Assembly (NCBI RefSeq): GCF_012641075.1
Contig: NZ_JAAXLJ010000006.1
Location: forward strand, 62,001 to 126,000
Direction of reading: 5' to 3'
Length of the DNA: 64,000 bases
Source of the DNA: Secundilactobacillus angelensis
GTDB lineage: Bacteria > Bacillota > Bacilli > Lactobacillales > Lactobacillaceae
This document shows, in pieces, positions 26,890-37,629 of the stretch. A program made the translations under genes and the position numbers. The notes under the pieces are model-generated. The model saw only the letters and a program-made list of their open reading frames with translations. It was not told where the DNA came from and searched no databases. The first letter of the stretch is position 1. Each line of letters opens with the position of its first letter.

Positions 26890-26890
<1 letters not shown>
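25730..26890 (-). CDS. camS: CamS family sex-pheromone lipoprotein
   Basis: 386 residues. The signal peptide MKRFKALFVMAICGLFLSAC has a lipobox with Cys20 as lipid site, followed by a Ser/Gly-rich linker. The body (GRYVTSKSRGVNVSQNDNQFNLKSFE, IFEEGQYLNT, LSGITIGLGLNSVDSYQKK) matches the CamS family of surface lipoproteins, named from enterococcal pheromone precursors. The native role outside enterococci is unclear. It overlaps the ligA stop by one base. Confidence 0.9.
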
Positions 26891-28944
<2,054 letters not shown>

Positions 28945-31197
28945 TTATTCTTCAACCTTTTTAATTGGTGCAAAGGCAGCTAATAGCCGTTTGACACCTT
29001 CTTGTGGGAAAGCAATATCTAGTTCCATATCTTCGCCAGTACCGTTGATCTTCACTACGGTACCAGTTCCCCACTTTTTATGCGTGACCTTATCACCGGT
29101 GCGCCAGGCTTGTTTATCAGCACCGGTTCCACTGTTAATGGAAACCGCGCTAGATTTCTTCTGATGATAAGTCGGTGTGACTGCTGAAGCGGTACGACGA
29201 TCAAACGGTGTCCGTAATGAAGTCGCACTACTTTCACCAGGTGTGGTTTGATTATCCATTTGCAGCAGTTCCGGTTCGACTTCTTCAATGAACCGCGATT
29301 GAGGGTTCCGTTGTGGTCGACCATACAGCATCCGTGAAAACGCGTTGGTGATAAACAGTCGCTGCTTAGCACGGGTAATGCCCACGTAAGCTAGCCGGCG
29401 TTCTTCTTCCAGCTGATCATGATCCTCCATTGCACGACTTAGTGGGAAAATACCTTCTTCCATACCAATCAGAAAGACCACTGGAAATTCCAGTCCCTTA
29501 GCAGCATGCAAGGTCATCAACGTCACTTGAGCGGGTTCCTCTTCCACATCATCTTGGTCAGAAACCAGTGCTAGATCCGCCAAAAAGTCCACGATTCGAT
29601 CACCGGAATCACTATCTTCAGCATCGTACGACTCATCAAACTTCTGCGTAACTGAAAGAAATTCTTGGATGTTTTCTAAACGGGTTTCAGACTCCAAACT
29701 TCTTGAAGCTTGGAGGGCTGCTTTATAGCCGGTAGTATCTAAAATTTGTTCGGTCAATTCTGTCACCGTACTGTCGGCAGCAACGGCCTGTAATTTTTGA
29801 ATGGTAGTTGCAAAGCCACCAATTGCACCGCGGGCACGGCTCGAAATATCATTGGCAACATCAACGTTCATTGCCGCTTCCAATTCGGACCAACCGTTGT
29901 CTTGAGCAAAGGTTCGCAACTTATTCAGTGAGCCAGTACCAATCCCACGCTTGGGCTCGTTGATTACCCGTTCCAAACTGATGGTATCAGCGCCGTTAGC
30001 AACCAGCGTTAAATAAGCCAGCATGTCCTTAATCTCTTTTCGATCGTAGAACTTATGCCCACCAACAATGGTGTACGGTACGTTAGCCTTAACCAGCGTC
30101 TCTTCCATTACCCGTGACTGCGCGTTAGTCCGGTACAAAATGGCAAAATCACCATATTGGTAATGCTGTTCATGCATGAGATCTTGAATCTGTGAAACGA
30201 CATACCGCGCCTCATCGTTTTCGCTTTGACCACGGTAATAATGGATCTTCTCACCCTGATTATTTTCGGTCCAAAGGTTCTTGTCCTTTCGATAACCGTT
30301 GTTTTTGATGACTTGATTGGCAGCATCCAGAATTGTCTTGGTAGAGCGGTAATTCTGCTCCAGCATGACCACGTGGGCATCCGGATAATCCTTTTCAAAA
30401 TTCATGATATTTTCGATGTTAGCACCACGCCAACCGTAAATACTTTGGTCGGAATCACCCACCACACAGAGATTGTGATGTTCCTTGGCAAGTAAGTTGA
30501 CCAGCGTGTATTGAGCGTCATTAGTATCTTGATATTCGTCCACGTGAATATATTGGAACTTCTTTTGATATTCCGCCAGCACGTCCTTATGCTGTTTAAA
30601 TAGTTCAATCGTCAACATGATCAAATCGTCAAAATCCATGGCCTGATTACGCTGCAAACCGTTTTGATAAGCATCGTAGGCTCTAGCGGTCACCTCATCC
30701 ATGGGATTGCCAGCTTCTTGAGCGAGTTGTTTAGGCGTTTTGAGTTCGTTTTTAGCGTTAGAGATTTTGCCCAAAATTGCTCGTGGATCGAACTGTTTTG
30801 TATCCACGTTCATGTCAGCTAAAACCCGCTTCATTAATGTTCGTTGGTCACCAGTATCCGCAATGGTAAACGCCCGATTATAACCAATCTTATCCGCGTG
30901 ACGGCGTAAAATTCGCACACACAGTGCATGGAAAGTCGAGGCCCAGACATCGTTGCCTTCTGGTCCCAACAAGTTCACGATTCGTTCACGCATTTCTTTG
31001 GCCGCCTTATTGGTGAAGGTGATTGCCAGAACGTGCCAGGGCATGATACCCTTTTCAATCAGGTAGGCGATTCGGTGAGTCAGTACCCGTGTCTTACCAC
31101 TACCGGCACCAGCCATAATCAACAGCGGCCCCTCAGTATGCTCAACAGCTTCTCGTTGTTCCTTATTCAGTTTTGCTAACAATGCAGATTCAGCCAC
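28945..31197 (-). CDS. pcrA: ATP-dependent DNA helicase PcrA (UvrD family)
   Basis: 750 residues of superfamily 1A helicase: Walker A AGAGSGKTRVLTHR, ITFTNKAAKEMRERI, VDEYQDTN, GDSDQSIYGWRGA, QNYRSTKTIL and VTLMTLHAAKGLEFPVVF. A C-terminal Tudor-like segment (DKVTHKKWGTGTVVKINGTG) is the RNA-polymerase contact of PcrA. It acts in nucleotide excision repair and in clearing transcription-replication conflicts. The start is GTG with AGGAGAGG nine bases upstream. First gene of pcrA-ligA-camS. Confidence 0.96.
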   Translation of the reverse strand: MAESALLAKLNKEQREAVEHTEGPLLIMAGAGSGKTRVLTHRIAYLIEKGIMPWHVLAITFTNKAAKEMRERIVNLLGPEGNDVWASTFHALCVRILRRHADKIGYNRAFTIADTGDQRTLMKRVLADMNVDTKQFDPRAILGKISNAKNELKTPKQLAQEAGNPMDEVTARAYDAYQNGLQRNQAMDFDDLIMLTIELFKQHKDVLAEYQKKFQYIHVDEYQDTNDAQYTLVNLLAKEHHNLCVVGDSDQSIYGWRGANIENIMNFEKDYPDAHVVMLEQNYRSTKTILDAANQVIKNNGYRKDKNLWTENNQGEKIHYYRGQSENDEARYVVSQIQDLMHEQHYQYGDFAILYRTNAQSRVMEETLVKANVPYTIVGGHKFYDRKEIKDMLAYLTLVANGADTISLERVINEPKRGIGTGSLNKLRTFAQDNGWSELEAAMNVDVANDISSRARGAIGGFATTIQKLQAVAADSTVTELTEQILDTTGYKAALQASRSLESETRLENIQEFLSVTQKFDESYDAEDSDSGDRIVDFLADLALVSDQDDVEEEPAQVTLMTLHAAKGLEFPVVFLIGMEEGIFPLSRAMEDHDQLEEERRLAYVGITRAKQRLFITNAFSRMLYGRPQRNPQSRFIEEVEPELLQMDNQTTPGESSATSLRTPFDRRTASAVTPTYHQKKSSAVSINSGTGADKQAWRTGDKVTHKKWGTGTVVKINGTGEDMELDIAFPQEGVKRLLAAFAPIKKVEE

Positions 31198-31343
31198 GTT
31201 ATTATTCCTCTCCTATTAACCCTTGCTATCCGTACTAATGACTCAGCCCGGAACGTTTCGTATAAAAATCACTATTAAAATTGTCGCCTATCTTGATTCA
31301 TAAAGCAATACTTTTATGCGAAAATTTAAACATACGTTCGCAT

Positions 31344-31370
31344 TAAAAAAGGTACCCTGGTTAGAGTACC
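31344..31370 (-). terminator. Terminator of the PurK-like gene
   Basis: GGTACCCT (31351-31358) pairs with AGAGTACC (31363-31370) with one G-U pair, followed on the minus strand by T6. It separates this gene from pcrA. Confidence 0.7.
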
Positions 31371-31376
31371 CACTTG

Positions 31377-32525
31377 TTATTCAACTTCTGAACCTGGTGT
31401 CCAGATTTCAGTATCTTCTAACTGCTCCATCAACTTGTTGACATCATCGCCCTGAACGAGAATGTGCCCCGCCAATTTCTGCTTATCAACGTCTTGATGG
31501 CCCTGACGATAGAAAGAAAAGTGCCAGTTGGGCTTCAGGGTCCATTGAGTCCGAATCGCGTTTGCCTGATTCTGTGTGAAAGCCGCCATAACAGTCGGTT
31601 TCAGGATTTGCACATCGCTTAACGGCATCCCGGCAATTGCCCGAATATGTTGTTCAAATTGACTGACAGTAGTTGCCCGATCAAAAATCCGGCCAGCCTC
31701 ACCAAAGGTTGGCACGATCTGCTTAACGTAGATCGAACCGTTATCATTGATCATAAAATCAACTTCAAACACGCCCACGTACTTGACGTTAGCGACAATT
31801 TCGTTGCAAATCCGGTCCATCTCAGTCTGAACGGCAGGATCAATCGCAACTGGCAGATACGCCCACGTCATCTGACCGTTTTGCCGTTTGATCTCAACGG
31901 CTGGGAACAGACTAGTCTCACCAGTTGCGCCTCGAACAACGGTCACGGTAAACTCCCGGGAGTAATCAACGGTGGATTCAAGGATGTAAGTTCCCCAATC
32001 CATCAAACCAGCTGCTTGCGCGATATCAGTCTGAGTGCGAATGGTCATCTCTTCACCGTGAACCAAATCTTTTTGAATCGGCTTCAAAATACTTGGATAG
32101 CCAATCGAGTTGATCGATTGATAGACGTCATCAAGGCTAACAATGGTAGCGTATGGTGGGATGTTGACGTTCAGTTGTTCATAGAACGCGCGCTCCAGTA
32201 GTCGGTCTTGCATCATTGTTTGAAAGTCTGAGCCCTGTGGTAAAGCGGTTGATTCTTGAATAACGGATAGGACGTCCGGACTAAGATGTTGAGAATCGTA
32301 GGTGACCAGATCACACCGTTCAGCAAAATCAGTCAAACGGGCGTGGTCGGAAAGGTCACCGACAATCTTAAAATCAGCTAGTTGCAGCATTTCACTGGTT
32401 TCATCGGGGCCAAATGCGCCCACCTTAAAACCGGCTTGACGTGCTGCTGACACGATCATTGGGCCATCGGTACTATCACCAATAACGCCAATGGTACCTC
32501 CTGGATACAAAACATGATTGTCCAA
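31377..32525 (-). CDS. PurK-like ATP-grasp protein, diverged
   Basis: 382 residues. An N-terminal pre-ATP-grasp fold (YPGGTIGVIGDSTDGPMIVSAARQAGFKVG), an ATP-grasp centre (YPSILKPIQKDLVHGEEM, then GVFEVDFMINDNGSIYVKQ) and a C-terminal beta domain follow 5-(carboxyamino)imidazole ribonucleotide synthase. However the nucleotide loop GGGQLG is replaced by GDSTDG, and the active-site motif NEhAPRxHNSGH by KQIVPTFGEAGRIF. It also stands apart from any purine operon, though xpt is close. Possibly a PurK paralogue with another substrate. The start is a TTG with only a weak ribosome site (AAGG), so uncertain. Confidence 0.75.
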   Translation of the reverse strand: MDNHVLYPGGTIGVIGDSTDGPMIVSAARQAGFKVGAFGPDETSEMLQLADFKIVGDLSDHARLTDFAERCDLVTYDSQHLSPDVLSVIQESTALPQGSDFQTMMQDRLLERAFYEQLNVNIPPYATIVSLDDVYQSINSIGYPSILKPIQKDLVHGEEMTIRTQTDIAQAAGLMDWGTYILESTVDYSREFTVTVVRGATGETSLFPAVEIKRQNGQMTWAYLPVAIDPAVQTEMDRICNEIVANVKYVGVFEVDFMINDNGSIYVKQIVPTFGEAGRIFDRATTVSQFEQHIRAIAGMPLSDVQILKPTVMAAFTQNQANAIRTQWTLKPNWHFSFYRQGHQDVDKQKLAGHILVQGDDVNKLMEQLEDTEIWTPGSEVE

Positions 32526-32637
32526 ATTTGTTCACTACCTTCTTATCGATAAAAGTTTCTCTTTTAATTTTATTATAGCTTTAGTTACATATTGTACTAG
32601 TCATTTGACGAATCTTTAAAAATACTTAGTTCTCCGG

Positions 32638-33165
32638 TTACTGCCGAAAACGGCGTCGGACCCGTTTGACCCAGAAACCACCAGAAATATATTTGGGTTC
32701 GTAAGTGATGATGAATGCCTTGGGTTCACGGTCGTTAACGATGCCATAGAGTTTCCGTTCCTGATTTCTTGGCGTTAAAATATCTAAAACCAATCGGTCA
32801 CCCTCTAGCCCTTCTGCATGGCTTTGAGTCACACCAAAACCACTTGACCGCAGAATCTTAGGCAATTCACTATCCGTGCTGGGTAAAATGACGGTGGCCA
32901 TAATGTAGCCCAGTGCCAGCTTATCTTCAATGATGATTCCCACCCGAACACCAACACCATAGCCCAAGGCATAAGCGATAATGTTCAGCACGTTATCCAG
33001 TCGATTCAAAACCATCGCCAAACCTAAAACGTAGACGGTAATTTCAACCACACTTAATATCGGTGCCAAGTTACGATAACCCTTCATGGTGAGCATGAAT
33101 CGGAGCGTGTTCAACGTAATATATACGAAGCTAATGACAAAAATGATAACCAGGGTCCAAATCAT
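32638..33165 (-). CDS. UPF0316 family membrane protein (DUF5698/DUF2179)
   Basis: 175 residues. Three membrane helices (residues 1-80, with LNTLRFMLTMKGYRNLAPILSVVEITVYVLGLAMVL) are followed by a soluble DUF2179-like domain (GVTQSHAEGLEGDRLVLDILTPRNQERKLYGIV). Families with this layout are linked to nucleotide or ion responses but have no settled function. ATG start with GGAGGCGAGG. It lies between xpt and the PurK-like gene on the same strand. Confidence 0.85.
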   Translation of the reverse strand: MIWTLVIIFVISFVYITLNTLRFMLTMKGYRNLAPILSVVEITVYVLGLAMVLNRLDNVLNIIAYALGYGVGVRVGIIIEDKLALGYIMATVILPSTDSELPKILRSSGFGVTQSHAEGLEGDRLVLDILTPRNQERKLYGIVNDREPKAFIITYEPKYISGGFWVKRVRRRFRQ

Positions 33166-33212
33166 GGCCTCGCCTCCAATCGCACAGTGACAATCAATAA
33201 CAGTCGATTAAC

Positions 33213-33797
33213 TTAGTTTGTCTCGGAATCCGCAAAGCTGACTTGATTATTATCCAGTGACGCAATACTTGCCAGCGCCTCCAAATGAATCCCCTGATCA
33301 AGAACCATCTGATGACCCTTCTGGAACCGTTTTTCAATCACGACGCCAACGCCGGCAACTTTCACTTGAGCAGCTTTACAGATTTCCAACATGCCCTGGA
33401 CGGCCTGACCGTTCGCAAGAAAGTCGTCGATAATCAAGATTTTATCGTCCGAATCAATGAAGCGCTTATCAATACTAATATCGTTATTAACTTGCTTAGT
33501 ATATGAATAAACCGTTGCAGTATATAAATTATCAGTCAGCGTCAACGATCGGTGTTTGCGGGCAAACACGACTGGCACGTTCAACTGCAGGCCAGCCATC
33601 AGCGCCGGTGCAATACCAGATGATTCAACAGTCAGAATGCGAGTAACGCCAGCATCTTCAAACAGCCGTTTAAATTCTGCACCAATCTCATACATGAGTT
33701 TGGGATCAACTTGATGGTTCAAAAAGTTATCCACTTTCAACACTTCACCAGGTAAGACAGTGCCGTCGCGTTTGATTCGATCTTCAAGTAGCTTCAC
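33213..33797 (-). CDS. xpt: Xanthine phosphoribosyltransferase
   Basis: 194 residues. [31 protein letters not shown] at the N-terminus and the PRPP-binding loop [18 protein letters not shown] identify Xpt. It makes XMP from xanthine and PRPP for purine salvage. GTG start with TAGGAGGAAG. No purine riboswitch is visible upstream: only 93 bp separate it from menA. Confidence 0.95.
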   Translation of the reverse strand: MKLLEDRIKRDGTVLPGEVLKVDNFLNHQVDPKLMYEIGAEFKRLFEDAGVTRILTVESSGIAPALMAGLQLNVPVVFARKHRSLTLTDNLYTATVYSYTKQVNNDISIDKRFIDSDDKILIIDDFLANGQAVQGMLEICKAAQVKVAGVGVVIEKRFQKGHQMVLDQGIHLEALASIASLDNNQVSFADSETN

Positions 33798-33890
33798 GAT
33801 AACTTCCTCCTAAATAACGTCCAGATCACGATTTTTAACTTATGATTAGTGTACCCGATAAATCACTGTTTTGCCAATATCAAAGCAGTT

Positions 33891-34802
33891 TTACCAGCCT
33901 AAAATTGTGCCGATCCCAATAAAAATGATGCAGAATAATGCCATCATTAACGAATTTTGAACGGCGTATTTGAAGGTTTCTTTTTTGACTTGCTTCACTA
34001 GAAAGGCTTTGGTGTTGCGTGAAACAAGCGGCATACTCAGCAGGACCAGCAGGCTCATAATTGGTAAGTAACCCAGAATGACGCTAACAATCAAGCAGAG
34101 GTAACCCGCCACGTAATCACCCACGAACACCTTCAGCATAACTGGCTTGCCAAAGTAGTACACAATAGTTTTCCGGTTGAGAGTTTTGTCTTCTTCAGCA
34201 TCGCAGAGATTGTTTGCCAGCATAATGTTGGCAATCGCAAATACCGCAATACCTGAAATCAGTAACACTTTGAGGCCTAGAGACCAAGTCAGTGGCTGAA
34301 CGGGATACGTGTTGATATAGACTGAAATGAGCGTAATCACAAAGCCCATGGTCAGCCCTGAAGCAGCTTCCCCAAAAGGTGTCGTAGAAATCGGCCGCGG
34401 ACCAGCCGAGTAACAATAGCCGACCAAGAAACAAAACATCCCCATCAACAACAGCGGCCAACTGGTTTCAATCACCAGCAGGATACCTAAAATAGTCGCG
34501 CTGCCAGCCATTAAGATGATCAGGTTACGAATCAGTTTGACCGATAAATGATGGACACCAATAATATTGGTCTTTTTCTTCCACTCAGCCGCTTCATCCG
34601 TGGCGCGACGGTAATCTGAGTAGTTATCATGTGCGTCCACTGACATATTAAACAGCAGCATGGCCACGAAAAAAGTAATCGCCAAGGGCCAGTTGACCTG
34701 ACCGAAAACGTAGTACGAAAAGAAGAGCCCCATGAAAAACGGCCATACTGAAGCGATCTTTGCTTTAGCCTCCACAAGTTCCAAAAAAACTTTAACTGAC
34801 AT
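33891..34802 (-). CDS. menA: 1,4-dihydroxy-2-naphthoate polyprenyltransferase (MenA)
   Basis: 303 residues with eight to nine membrane helices. The two Asp-rich prenyl-diphosphate motifs are present: FNMSVDAHDNYSDYRRATDEA and NIMLANNLCDAEEDKTLNRKT, with YSAGPRPISTTPFGE between. It attaches a polyprenyl tail to DHNA in the membrane on the way to menaquinone. I use the ATG at 34802, directly after GGAGGTCGTT. It is divergent from the polyprenyl synthase gene and close to cydABCD, which fits a quinone-fed cytochrome bd. Confidence 0.92.
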   Translation of the reverse strand: MSVKVFLELVEAKAKIASVWPFFMGLFFSYYVFGQVNWPLAITFFVAMLLFNMSVDAHDNYSDYRRATDEAAEWKKKTNIIGVHHLSVKLIRNLIILMAGSATILGILLVIETSWPLLLMGMFCFLVGYCYSAGPRPISTTPFGEAASGLTMGFVITLISVYINTYPVQPLTWSLGLKVLLISGIAVFAIANIMLANNLCDAEEDKTLNRKTIVYYFGKPVMLKVFVGDYVAGYLCLIVSVILGYLPIMSLLVLLSMPLVSRNTKAFLVKQVKKETFKYAVQNSLMMALFCIIFIGIGTILGW

Positions 34803-34891
34803 AACGACCTCCAAAAAATAATGACACTAGAATTGACATTGCAGCGTGAGATTTGTATCTTTAGATTAATGCTTTTAAAAGGAGTACACCG

Positions 34892-35818
34892 ATGAATTTA
34901 TCATTTTGGGCAGCAGTTCCCGACGTCCAAGCAGAACTCAAACAACTGCAACAGTACCTGCTTAAGACCATTGACTTGCCTAATCAGCCCATACATATTA
35001 AAATACTAAAACTTCTTCAGTCGGGTGGCAAGTTTCTCCGACCAGGAACCTTCTATCTTTTTGCCCAGCTAGATCCGCACTACGATTCCGACCTGCTGTT
35101 AGCCGGTGCCAGCGCTCAAGAATTATTGCATCTGGCCGTAAAATTTCACGGTCAAGTTTCTGACGATAAGCTGAAAGTTGCTCATATCGACCACGAAAAA
35201 CCGCAGCGCAACGCCATCTATGCTGGCGATTATCTACTGACTCAGTACTTTGAAGAGATTCTGAAGACTAATCCGTCGGCCACCGAATTTTCGGACCACT
35301 TAAACGCCATGCAACGTATTTTGTCTGGTCATCTATCCCAAGTCCAGCACCACTTTGATTTCACCGAAACGGTTTCTGATTACTTCGACGAGGCCAATCA
35401 GCGAACCGCCGAGGCTTTTCGCTTCAGTGCTCAGCAGGGTGCTAAAGCTGCCGGTGCGGACGCTAACCTGATTAATCTCAGTGCAGAATTGGGTGCCGCT
35501 ATCGGTATGGCTTATCAAGTTAAACAAGACGTCGAACTCACTTTTAACCAGCCCAAACAGCTACTAACTAGTTTACAAAACGGCGAGTACCCGTTACCCG
35601 TCATCATGGCGTTGGGGGATTCAGAGGTCCAACTGCTGTTGGAAAAACGCCAACAGGTGACGGTTAATGATGTCAAATCACTCCAACAACAACTCTCCCG
35701 TAAAGAGAGTGATAACCATTTCATTCAACTAAAAGCACACGTTGACGGGCTCTTAACTGGTTTCCCAACTGGTCATGCAAGTGATCAACTGCGTCAATTT
35801 ATTGACCAGCTCTTGTAA
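34892..35818 (+). CDS. Polyprenyl synthetase-like protein with altered Asp-rich motifs
   Basis: 308 residues of isoprenoid-synthase fold. The conserved GGKFLRP appears at about residues 45-51. The first Asp-rich region, normally HDDVIDD, reads HGQVSDDKLK. The second, normally FQIxDDxLD, reads YQVKQDVELTF. So several metal-binding aspartates are missing by eye. Lactobacilli carry this gene with menA and cydABCD, where it is annotated as a hexa/heptaprenyl diphosphate synthase for the quinone tail. It may be the regulatory half of a two-subunit synthase or a fast-diverged enzyme. ATG with AAAAGGAG. Confidence 0.8.
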   Translation: MNLSFWAAVPDVQAELKQLQQYLLKTIDLPNQPIHIKILKLLQSGGKFLRPGTFYLFAQLDPHYDSDLLLAGASAQELLHLAVKFHGQVSDDKLKVAHIDHEKPQRNAIYAGDYLLTQYFEEILKTNPSATEFSDHLNAMQRILSGHLSQVQHHFDFTETVSDYFDEANQRTAEAFRFSAQQGAKAAGADANLINLSAELGAAIGMAYQVKQDVELTFNQPKQLLTSLQNGEYPLPVIMALGDSEVQLLLEKRQQVTVNDVKSLQQQLSRKESDNHFIQLKAHVDGLLTGFPTGHASDQLRQFIDQLL

Positions 35819-35824
35819 AACAAA

Positions 35825-35876
35825 CGTAAATAACGCCAATTCCGACAAAAGTTTGCCGGAATTGGCGTTATTTACG
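35825..35876. terminator. Bidirectional terminator between polyprenyl synthase and cydD
   Basis: A perfect 20-bp inverted repeat at 35825-35844 and 35857-35876 (CGTAAATAACGCCAATTCCG and its complement), between two convergent genes. Confidence 0.75.
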
Positions 35877-35883
35877 TGACACA

Positions 35884-37629
35884 CTAGTTATTTTCCCCTG
35901 CGTCCAGTGCATACAATTTTCTAAACCTTGGTTCATCTCGGTAGAGTGCCTGTGGTGTCCCCTGCATATCAAAGACGCCATCTTCCAAGAAACGAACTTG
36001 ATCCACGTGGTCGATGCCGGCCAAATGGTGAGTGACCCAGATAATCGTCTTGTCATGAAGCACCTTGAACACCGTGTCGAGCAACTGACGTTCAGTAATC
36101 GGATCCAAACTGACCGTTGGCTCATCCAGTACGATCACAGGTGCATCCTGCAACAGGATTCGCGCCAGTGACAGCCGTTGCCGTTCACCACCAGAGAAAC
36201 GCGTCCCTGATTCTTGTACTTCAGTATCGTACCCATCTGGTAATGATTCAATCAATGGTTTCAGTTCGACAGCTTCAACAGCGGCTTTCACTTGGTCATC
36301 CGTAGCGTCCAAATTACCCAACCGAATGTTATTCATCACACTGGTGTCAAACAAGTACGGCTGTTGATCCAGCACACCAAAAATTTGTGCCCGCTGTTTT
36401 TGCAATTCGCTAACGGGAGTGCCATTGATGGTCACTGATCCCACAGTTGGTGTTTGATCACCTAACAACAATTTGAGCAACGTGCTCTTACCGGTACCAC
36501 TGGGCCCTAACAGCGCAATTTTTTCTCCCCGCTTGATGTTCAGTGACAAATCTTTCAAGATCACTTTGTCATCACCCGGATAGCTGAAGGTGACGTGATC
36601 AACGTTAATTTCAGAAACTGGCGCCGTCAATGCTGACTGAGCAGTCTCTTTTGGCTGATCATTAGACAGCTGATTGACCCGGTCGATGGATTGACGATAG
36701 ATTGGCCACTCACTAGCACCTTGGCTGACTTCCAAGAATGGCTCAACAATTGGAAAGAGGGTTAACGCAAAAGCCGCGATCCAGTTGGCCATCCCCTTAG
36801 TGGCGGTAAAGGTTACACCGGACCAAATTAATAGCGTCACAACTGCTAGTAAGAAGAAGATCTGAATACCAAATCCTCGCCACCACTGGAAAAAGTGGTC
36901 CTTTTTCCGCAGTGCCGCAATACTCTTGATTGGCTTTGTCTGTAAGGTCATAAAGTCATCATAACGACCAGAAACCACCCAATCTGTGAGTCCGAGAACT
37001 TCATCCGTTAAATTGGTGTAGGAATTTGACTGAATCTGCTTTTGTTTAAATTCTCGAGCGCCATTAACCGCCACGGAAAGCATTGGCATGACCATGACGA
37101 TCATTCCCAGCAGAAGCGCCATTAACAACGCAACTGGCCAGCTAAACACCCCGACTCCAATGATGATCAGCAGGTAAAGCAGCCAGCCGATAACAATTGG
37201 GAAAACCGTTCGCAGATACAGATTTTCAATGTGATCGATATCTTCTGCTAAAATACTTAAAATATCACCTGTTTGGTGGGTTTGCTTAATCGCTGAAGCC
37301 TTTACCTCAACGGCCTGGTATAACTTCTTACGAAAGTCGGAAACAATCCGTAAGACCCAGTTATGCGACGTTAACCGTTCAGAATAACGGAACACGGGTC
37401 GGGCAATCCCAAAGCCCCGCGCCAAAACCACTGGCACGTAAATATAGATAATTGAATCAGGTCGACGAGCCGCCTCACTGATCAAGTAACCAGAGTTAAA
37501 CATCAAAGCCGCGGCAGAAAGAAACGTCATCATCCCAAGAAACAGAACCAGCGTTAACAGCCACTTATACTTACGCAGGTATGGCATGACCCAGGTATCG
37601 TGAGCAAAAGTCTCTTTAATCGAGTGCAT
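35884..37629 (-). CDS. cydD: ABC transporter subunit of the cytochrome bd assembly exporter (CydD position)
   Basis: 581 residues: six membrane helices (about 1-310) then an ABC ATPase with Walker A LLGPSGTGKSTLLKLLLGD, signature SGGERQRLSLARILL and Walker B VIVLDEPTVSLD. With the preceding subunit it forms the heterodimeric thiol/haem-linked exporter needed to build cytochrome bd. I start at the ATG at 37629 behind GGGGGGATTAC; it overlaps the upstream gene by 14 bp, so translation is coupled. C/D naming follows gene order and may be swapped elsewhere. Confidence 0.88.
   Translation of the reverse strand: MHSIKETFAHDTWVMPYLRKYKWLLTLVLFLGMMTFLSAAALMFNSGYLISEAARRPDSIIYIYVPVVLARGFGIARPVFRYSERLTSHNWVLRIVSDFRKKLYQAVEVKASAIKQTHQTGDILSILAEDIDHIENLYLRTVFPIVIGWLLYLLIIIGVGVFSWPVALLMALLLGMIVMVMPMLSVAVNGAREFKQKQIQSNSYTNLTDEVLGLTDWVVSGRYDDFMTLQTKPIKSIAALRKKDHFFQWWRGFGIQIFFLLAVVTLLIWSGVTFTATKGMANWIAAFALTLFPIVEPFLEVSQGASEWPIYRQSIDRVNQLSNDQPKETAQSALTAPVSEINVDHVTFSYPGDDKVILKDLSLNIKRGEKIALLGPSGTGKSTLLKLLLGDQTPTVGSVTINGTPVSELQKQRAQIFGVLDQQPYLFDTSVMNNIRLGNLDATDDQVKAAVEAVELKPLIESLPDGYDTEVQESGTRFSGGERQRLSLARILLQDAPVIVLDEPTVSLDPITERQLLDTVFKVLHDKTIIWVTHHLAGIDHVDQVRFLEDGVFDMQGTPQALYRDEPRFRKLYALDAGENN

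Noticed and set aside
32475-32510. AGGAGG followed by ATT in the PurK-like gene, resembling another ATT start
   Set aside because: The bases encode the normal P-G-G-T-I-G-V-I-G strand of the fold; an in-frame TTG upstream is available, so it is coincidence.
33798-33890. Purine riboswitch before xpt
   Set aside because: The 93-bp interval lacks the conserved purine aptamer junctions and any terminator hairpin.
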